Assembly: GCA_015143295.1 (NCBI GenBank)
Contig: CM026567.1
Location: forward strand, 14,588,416-14,652,415
Length of the DNA: 64,000 nt
From: Tetracentron sinense
Taxonomy: Eukaryota; Streptophyta; Magnoliopsida; Trochodendrales; Trochodendraceae
Direction: 5' to 3'
Shown here: positions 58,922 through 64,000 of the stretch, one piece after another
Numbering within the stretch: the stretch's first letter is position 1
How the letters are laid out: every line of letters begins with the position of its first letter
The notes under the pieces: model-generated
The model's database searches: none
Told to the model about the DNA's origin: nothing
What the model saw: only the letters and a program-made list of their open reading frames with translations
Program-made: the position numbers and the translations under genes

Positions 58922-59239
58922 GTTGTCTAAGGGATTTCTCTCTCATACAGAGGGAGTGGATCAGAATATTATGCTAGAACACATACCGGTGGTCTCGGAT
59001 TTTGTGGAGGTATTTCAAGAGATACCGGGATTGCCTCCTAGGAGGGCTATGGATTTCGGTATTGATGTAGTGTCGGGTACTTCGCCAATATTGAAGGCAC
59101 CTTATAGGATGGCACCAATGGAATTAAAGGAACTGAAGGATCAGATTCAAGGATTATTGAATCAAGGTTTTGTTCGGCCTAGTACTTCGCCTTGGGGGGT
59201 GATTGTTTTGTTTGTCAAGAAGAAAGATGGAACTATGAG

Positions 59240-61511
59240 TGTAAGCACCCAATTTTTACACCCCGTAAACCTCAACTCTCCCCAATAGAGCCCTTAAACC
59301 CTAAGCTAGACCCTAGTTAAACCCTAGGTAGGTCCTAAAGCCCTAGAACCAAAACCCCTTGGGCTCAAAGCCCATTACCATTTGGATTACCCTATACCAT
59401 AGACTAAACCCTAGGTGAGCCCTAGGACCAACCCTAGACCTAACCCTACCCTAAGCCCTAGCCGAAACCTAGGTTTAAGCCCTACGGGCTCAAGGCCCCT
59501 TTTTAAGTCCAAAAAACCAAAATCCCAAAGCCTAAGCCTTTTGGGGGACCAAACTTGGGCCCAACAACCCATAAGGGTCCACTAGGGTGGGGCCCACAAC
59601 CCATGAGTTCGAAATCAGGCGGGAAAAAGCCCGAAGTAGGTGCCCTACATAGCTTTCGGCCCAGAGTGTGTGAGGGCATGGCCCAAAGAAGAAATAAGCC
59701 CAGGGTGTCAGTAATCGAATTACCGACACCCCAAAAACACTCCTCTATGGGAATGGCGGTAATTCGATTACTGCCATTCCTGAAATTCTACATTTGCGTG
59801 TAGCAGGCTCCCATGCAGCCACCTGGATGCCTTGGGTCCTCCCCTATTGGTTCCCATTGACTCTCCTAATGCCCGAAATGCCCCTGGGCCCTTTCCCTTC
59901 TCCTTTATAAAAGCATGGCCACCCCCACAATTCAAACACTCCATTTTTATCCTATGTAAGCCTTGTCCGAGCTTCACCACCACCTCTATAGCCTTACCCT
60001 TTATCCCAGTAGGTCCTGTACCGCCTAATCATTCTTTAGGCCAAGCCCAAGGTCCTCTAGGTTCCACTCCTTCGGTCCCTAAACCAACCACAGCCACCAC
60101 TAAACCTTAACACAACCGTAGCTCCAGCACCTATCCCAGGCTGCATACAGTGGTCTAATACCACCTTACAACCACTCCAACACCTATCCAGAGTCTCATG
60201 AAGTATTCAGTAACCTCCTCGACCCATCAGTGCTCCTCTGTGTCCTTGCCAGTAACCACCACCTACTGCGCAGCACTGCCGGAATCCTACAAAGGGTAGG
60301 GCCATCCCTCACCCTCTCCCTCTCTCTGATTCAAGTGTATGAGATCCTTGGTCCTGATCCAGGGGTCCCATTTTGCGTTTTTGGAGTTCTATAGCTTACT
60401 GAGCCAAGGACAGGACCTCCCCACATTCTCTATAGGTGTGGTGGGATCCCTCGAGGCATTTAACTCCGGTTAACACGTCATTTACATGCATGGTCACTTC
60501 CCTAATCGTATGAGGGGTCCTCAGGCCATGAAGAACCCCTTATACGTGCATTGGTCCACCTCCAGTAGGGCACATAAGTTTTTTTTGGAAAATACTACAG
60601 TGTCGGCAATAGTAGTGCCAACACCATGTATCATCTCTGTAATTCATGCCTTAACCCTAGTTAGGTGGAACCCTGGTCCGTTCCAGGGCCAAGGTTAGCT
60701 ACTCTAGACCCTTAACTACCTCTCTGCAAAAAACTAGCCCTTAACCATGACCCTTAACCATGGTTAAAACGGTATCCGATTAACTTTTAACCATAGTTAA
60801 GCACCACTTAACCCCATAAAAATTTGGAAAAATCCTTAAAAATCCAGAAAATATAAAAGACCAAAAAATCTACTTTTTGACCTTTTTAACCATGGTTAAC
60901 ACCCTTAACCATGGTTAACTCCCTTTCACCCGGTTAGTAACCCTAACCCTGGGTTAACACACCCCTTTGCCTCCGGGCTTCATCCTTAGCCTACCGGGCC
61001 TCACCCTAGTCTATCGGACTACCCCTCGGCCTACCGGACCCAACACTTTATACATTGACCAACACCGGTCAAGCAAAACCCTAATCTACCGGATTAGGCC
61101 CATTAGCCACCTTTTGGTACACACAAATACACCCCCTCGCCTTAGCACGGGCTCAAGTGTTAGAACTATGCTTGATCTAATCTCACCCCTAATGTGAGTA
61201 CATAGGCAACCCAACCAGGGTTCGACCCTAGTTAGTTTTACTTTCTTCCGGTTAGTATTAACTTAAACACTTAGGCATTTGATTAATTTTGACTTTAATT
61301 TTGGCTTAAACCTAGTAAGTAGGGAACCACCATGTGTGAAAGTGTCGGGGTGCCTAACTCCTTCCCCGAACTTAACCGAACCTCTTACCTCGATCTTTGA
61401 TCGTAGACCAAGTCTCCAACATTTCCCGCGGACTTATCCCTTCTGAATGAATAAGTGGCGACTCTAATCCTGTGAGATTAATTTTAGGGTTTCCCGAAAC
61501 CCATGCTCACA
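59240..61511 (+). mobile_element. Solo Tat LTR in gypsy RT (copy B)
   Basis: It begins TGTAAGCACCC, ends CCATGCTCACA and is flanked by ATGAG (59235-59239 and 61512-61516), exactly as in copy A. It is 2272 bp, shorter than the 2912 bp of copy A, and therefore carries fewer of the short palindromes. The shared site and target duplication show that it inserted before the segmental duplication. Confidence 0.93.
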
Positions 61512-61516
61512 ATGAG

Positions 61517-62110
61517 GTTGTTTATTGATTACTGACAGTTGAATAAGGTGACAATCAAGAACAAATACCCTTTGCCTAGAATAGATGATTTATTCAATCA
61601 GCTGAAAGGAGCACAGTGGTTTTCCAAGATAGACTTGAGGTTGGGTTATCATCAGCTGTGAGTAAAAGATGAAGACATTTCGAAGACTGCTTTTCGAACT
61701 CGGTATGGGCACTATGAGTTCTTGGTTATGCCCTTTGGGCTGACCAATGCACTGGCTGCATTTATGGATTTAATGAACCGAGTGTTCAAACCATTTTTAG
61801 ATCAATTTGTCATAGTATTTGTTGACAACATCTTGATCTATTCCAAGACTGAGAAGGAGCATAAGCAGCATCTTGGAATTGCACTTCAAACCCTGCATGA
61901 GCATCAATTATATGCTAAGTTTTCAAAGTGTGAGTTTTGACAGAAAGAAGTTAAATTTCTGGGACATGTAGTTTCCAAGGATGGAGTGTCAGTAGATCCA
62001 GCCAAGGTTGAAGCAGTGATGAGTTGGAACCAACCCACTTCAGTTTCAGAGATACGTAGCTTCTTGGGTTTGGCTGGTTATTATCGATGATTCATAGAGG
62101 GATTTTTAAA
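61517..62110 (+). pseudogene. Reverse transcriptase C-terminal relic (copy B)
   Basis: [20 protein letters not shown] and [19 protein letters not shown] are followed by [19 protein letters not shown] and the [10 protein letters not shown] region. The catalytic-loop region is recognisable near 61820-61850. Confidence 0.87.
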
Positions 62111-62119
62111 GATTTTCTC

Positions 62120-62570
62120 GCCGTTGATGCACCTGACGAAGAAGGATGTGAAGTTTGTCTGGGATGAAAAATGTGATAGGGCCTTCCTTGAGTTGAAGTC
62201 TAGATTGACATCAGCACCAGTCTTGACCATTCCGGAAGAGAATAAGGGACTTGTTATTTATAGTGATGCATCACACCTTTGTGTTAATGCAGGGAGGCAA
62301 AGTGGTTGCCTATGCTTCTCGCCAGCTAACGGTGCATGAGAAGAATTACCCGACTCACGACCTAGAGTTAGCTGCTGTAGTGTTTGCCTTGAAGATTTGG
62401 AGGCATTACTTGTATGGTGAGAAGTTTGAACTCTTTTCAGACCACAAGAGTTTGAAATATTTATTTTCTCAGAAAGAGTTGAACATGAGGTAGTGGTGGT
62501 GGATGGAGCTTTTGAAGGATTATGATTTTACTCTTTAGTATCACTTTGGTAAGGCGAATGTAGTAGCAGA
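62120..62570 (+). pseudogene. RNase H relic of the gypsy element
   Basis: CDRAFLELKSRLTSAPVL, then [40 protein letters not shown] and [19 protein letters not shown], the standard gypsy RNase H. It is present only in copy B because copy A stops just before it. Confidence 0.87.
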
Positions 62571-62819
62571 TGCCTTGAGTCACAAACCAAGAGGGTTAGT
62601 AGCACTTATGATGATGAAAGAATGGTGTATGTGGGAGGCAGTCTCAGAGTTTGATATTAGTCCAGTTCGGGAAAATGCCAAGGCATTCCTTTTTAATCTC
62701 ACTGTCCAGCCTACATTGGTTAGTAAAATTATCCAGGATCAGTTGCAAGATGAGAAATTGCAGACTCGAGTTGCAGAGGCAGTTCTGGGGGACAATACAG
62801 TGTGGACTGTAGGGCCGGA

Positions 62820-63640
62820 TTGAGGTTTGAGATTCCAGGGAAGACTATGTGTTCCGGATATGATTGATCTTCAAAAAGAAATTTTAGATGAAGCACATCA
62901 TTCTAAATATACAGTTCATCCAGGAGGTACAAAGATGTATAAAGATCTTTGTAGACACTTTTGGTGGGATGGTATGAAGCGGGATGTGGCGGAGTTTGTA
63001 TCGAAAGGCTATACTTGCCAACAAGTGAAGGCTGAGCATCAGAGGCCAAGGCCATTGCAACCTTTACCCATTGCAGAATGGAAATGGCATAGAATATCGA
63101 TGGATTTTGTGGTCGGGCTACCAAAGTCAAGACAAGGGTATGATGTGATTTGGGTTATAGTAGACCGTTTGACCAAATCTACTCATTTTCTTCCAGTTCA
63201 TACTACTTACTCTATGGATGTGTTGAGCAAGTTATACGTTAAGGAAATAGTCAAACTTCACGGGGTTCCGACATCAATAGTTTCAGATCGAGATTCTTGA
63301 TTCACCTCTCAATTCTGGAAGAGTTTTCAGAAGGTCTTGGGAACGTCATTGGACTTTATTACAGCTTTTCACCCCCAAAGTGATGGTCAGACGGAACGTG
63401 TGAATCAAGTAATTAAAGACATGCTTCGAGCTTGTCTTTTAGATTTCAAGGGTGGCTGGGAAGATCATCTATCCTTATTAGAGTTTGCATATAATAACAG
63501 CTACCATGCCAGTATCGGTATGACACCCTTTGAAGCATTGTATGGCAGACTGTGTCGATCACCTATTTGTTGGGCGGAAGTGGGTGATAGTAGTTTTCTT
63601 GGGCCAGAGTTGGTTCGGGAGACTACGGAGAAAGTGGCGG
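62820..63640 (+). pseudogene. Integrase relic of the gypsy element
   Basis: A zinc-binding H-H-C-C segment (AHHSKYTVHPGGTKMYKDL through YTCQQVKAEHQ, about 62890-63040) is followed by the catalytic core with ISMDFVVGLPKSRQGYDVIW, FLPVHTTYSMDVLSKLYV, GVPTSIVSDRDS and the later QTERVNQVIKDM segment near 63390. It inserts element DNA into the host genome in intact relatives. Confidence 0.9.
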
Positions 63641-64000
63641 TGATTAGAAAGCGTTTAAAAACAGCTCAAAGTGGGCAAAAGAGTTATGCAGACCGGCGAA
63701 GGAGGAGTTTGGAATTTGCAGTGGGTAACCATGTCCTCAAAGTAGTGGCTTACAGACTTGCCTTGCCGCCCAGTCTTGCTAGTGTGCATAGTGTGTTCCA
63801 CGTATCCATGTTGAGAAAATACGTGAGGTATGAATCGCATACAATCGATTTCAGTACCTTGGAGCTTAGACAAGATGCTTCTTATGTGGAGGAGCCAATC
63901 CGGATTGTAGACTGGATGATGAAGCAACTTCAGGCACAGTCCATTTCGTTAGTGAAAGTTCAGTGGAACCATCATAACGAGGATGAAGCTTCGTGGGAGT
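63641..64000 (+). pseudogene. Integrase tail with chromodomain-like end
   Basis: It has SYADRRRRSLEFAVG, SLASVHSVFHVSMLRKYV and EEPIRIVDWMMKQLQAQSIS, then LVKVQWNHHNEDEASWE at the window edge. This corresponds to the chromodomain-type tail of Tekay/Del chromoviruses, which directs integration to heterochromatin in this branch. The relic continues past the window. Confidence 0.8.

Larger units (their letters stand above)
51046..62155 (+). repeat. Segmental duplication, copy B
   Basis: It matches 25467-37575 in order and orientation. It contains the inner end of the LARD LTR (51046-52820), spacer, MITE, 117-bp duplication, MULE, gypsy element and solo LTR. Beyond 62155 the gypsy element continues without interruption. 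In copy A the same point is joined to Tat sequence. Confidence 0.93.
56369..64000 (+). mobile_element. Tekay/Del-like gypsy element, copy B (fossil, runs off window)
   Basis: Parts in order: LTR-derived sequence (56369-about 57941), gag (about 57942-58511), protease (58551-58921), RT first part (about 58980-59234), solo Tat LTR (59240-61511), RT second part (61517-62110), RNase H (62120-62570), integrase (62820-63640) and integrase tail with chromodomain-like end (63640-64000). The 3' LTR, if present, lies beyond the window. It is broken in roughly ten places, several shared with copy A and therefore older than the duplication. Confidence 0.9.

Overview
The window looks like plant nuclear DNA from a gene-poor, heterochromatic region. 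It is AT-rich and holds nested LTR retrotransposons of plant lineages (Tekay/Del-like chromovirus, Tat/Ogre-like, Ty1/copia), a plant L1-type LINE, Mutator-type and foldback DNA elements, and a satellite array with a unit of about 850 bp. I see no host protein-coding gene that I can name. The best candidate is one 108-bp exon-like segment near 13.3 kb, at low confidence. I found no undescribed gene system. The interesting content is structural.

Layout. 1-9616: satellite array in two sequence subfamilies, split by a minus-strand solo LTR (4918-7664) and ending in a long G-run. 9617-17200: low-copy-looking DNA with a minus-strand LINE relic (10439-11910) and a copia integrase-RT relic (15717-16710). 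17215-17800: a GC-richer patch that reads like plant mitochondrial DNA. 17835-19373: a gypsy gag relic holding a small Mutator-type MITE with a 9-bp target duplication, then the 5' end of a copia element. 19374-27240: a minus-strand LARD-like element with two 2.8-2.9 kb LTRs, an iMet primer site and a polypurine tract, but only about 2.1 kb of apparently non-coding interior.

25467-37575 (copy A) and 51046-62155 (copy B) are two nearly identical copies of one 11-12 kb segment. Each carries, in order, the end of the LARD LTR, a foldback MITE, a 117-bp tandem duplication, a 1.55 kb Mutator-like element with a minisatellite core, and a Tekay-like gypsy element whose RT region holds a solo Tat LTR flanked by ATGAG. 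Between the copies lies a broken Tat/Ogre-like element (37569-51042) with an ORF1-like relic, gag, protease, G-patch-like segment, RT, two RNase H domains, integrase and a 2.6 kb 3' untranslated region. Copy B continues to the window end through RNase H, integrase and a chromodomain-like tail.

How the parts relate. The solo LTR, MULE and MITE sit at matching places in copies A and B, so these insertions came before the duplication. The joints to the Tat element share only short homology, which suggests microhomology-mediated rearrangement or an assembly join. All element coding regions are fossils with multiple breaks.
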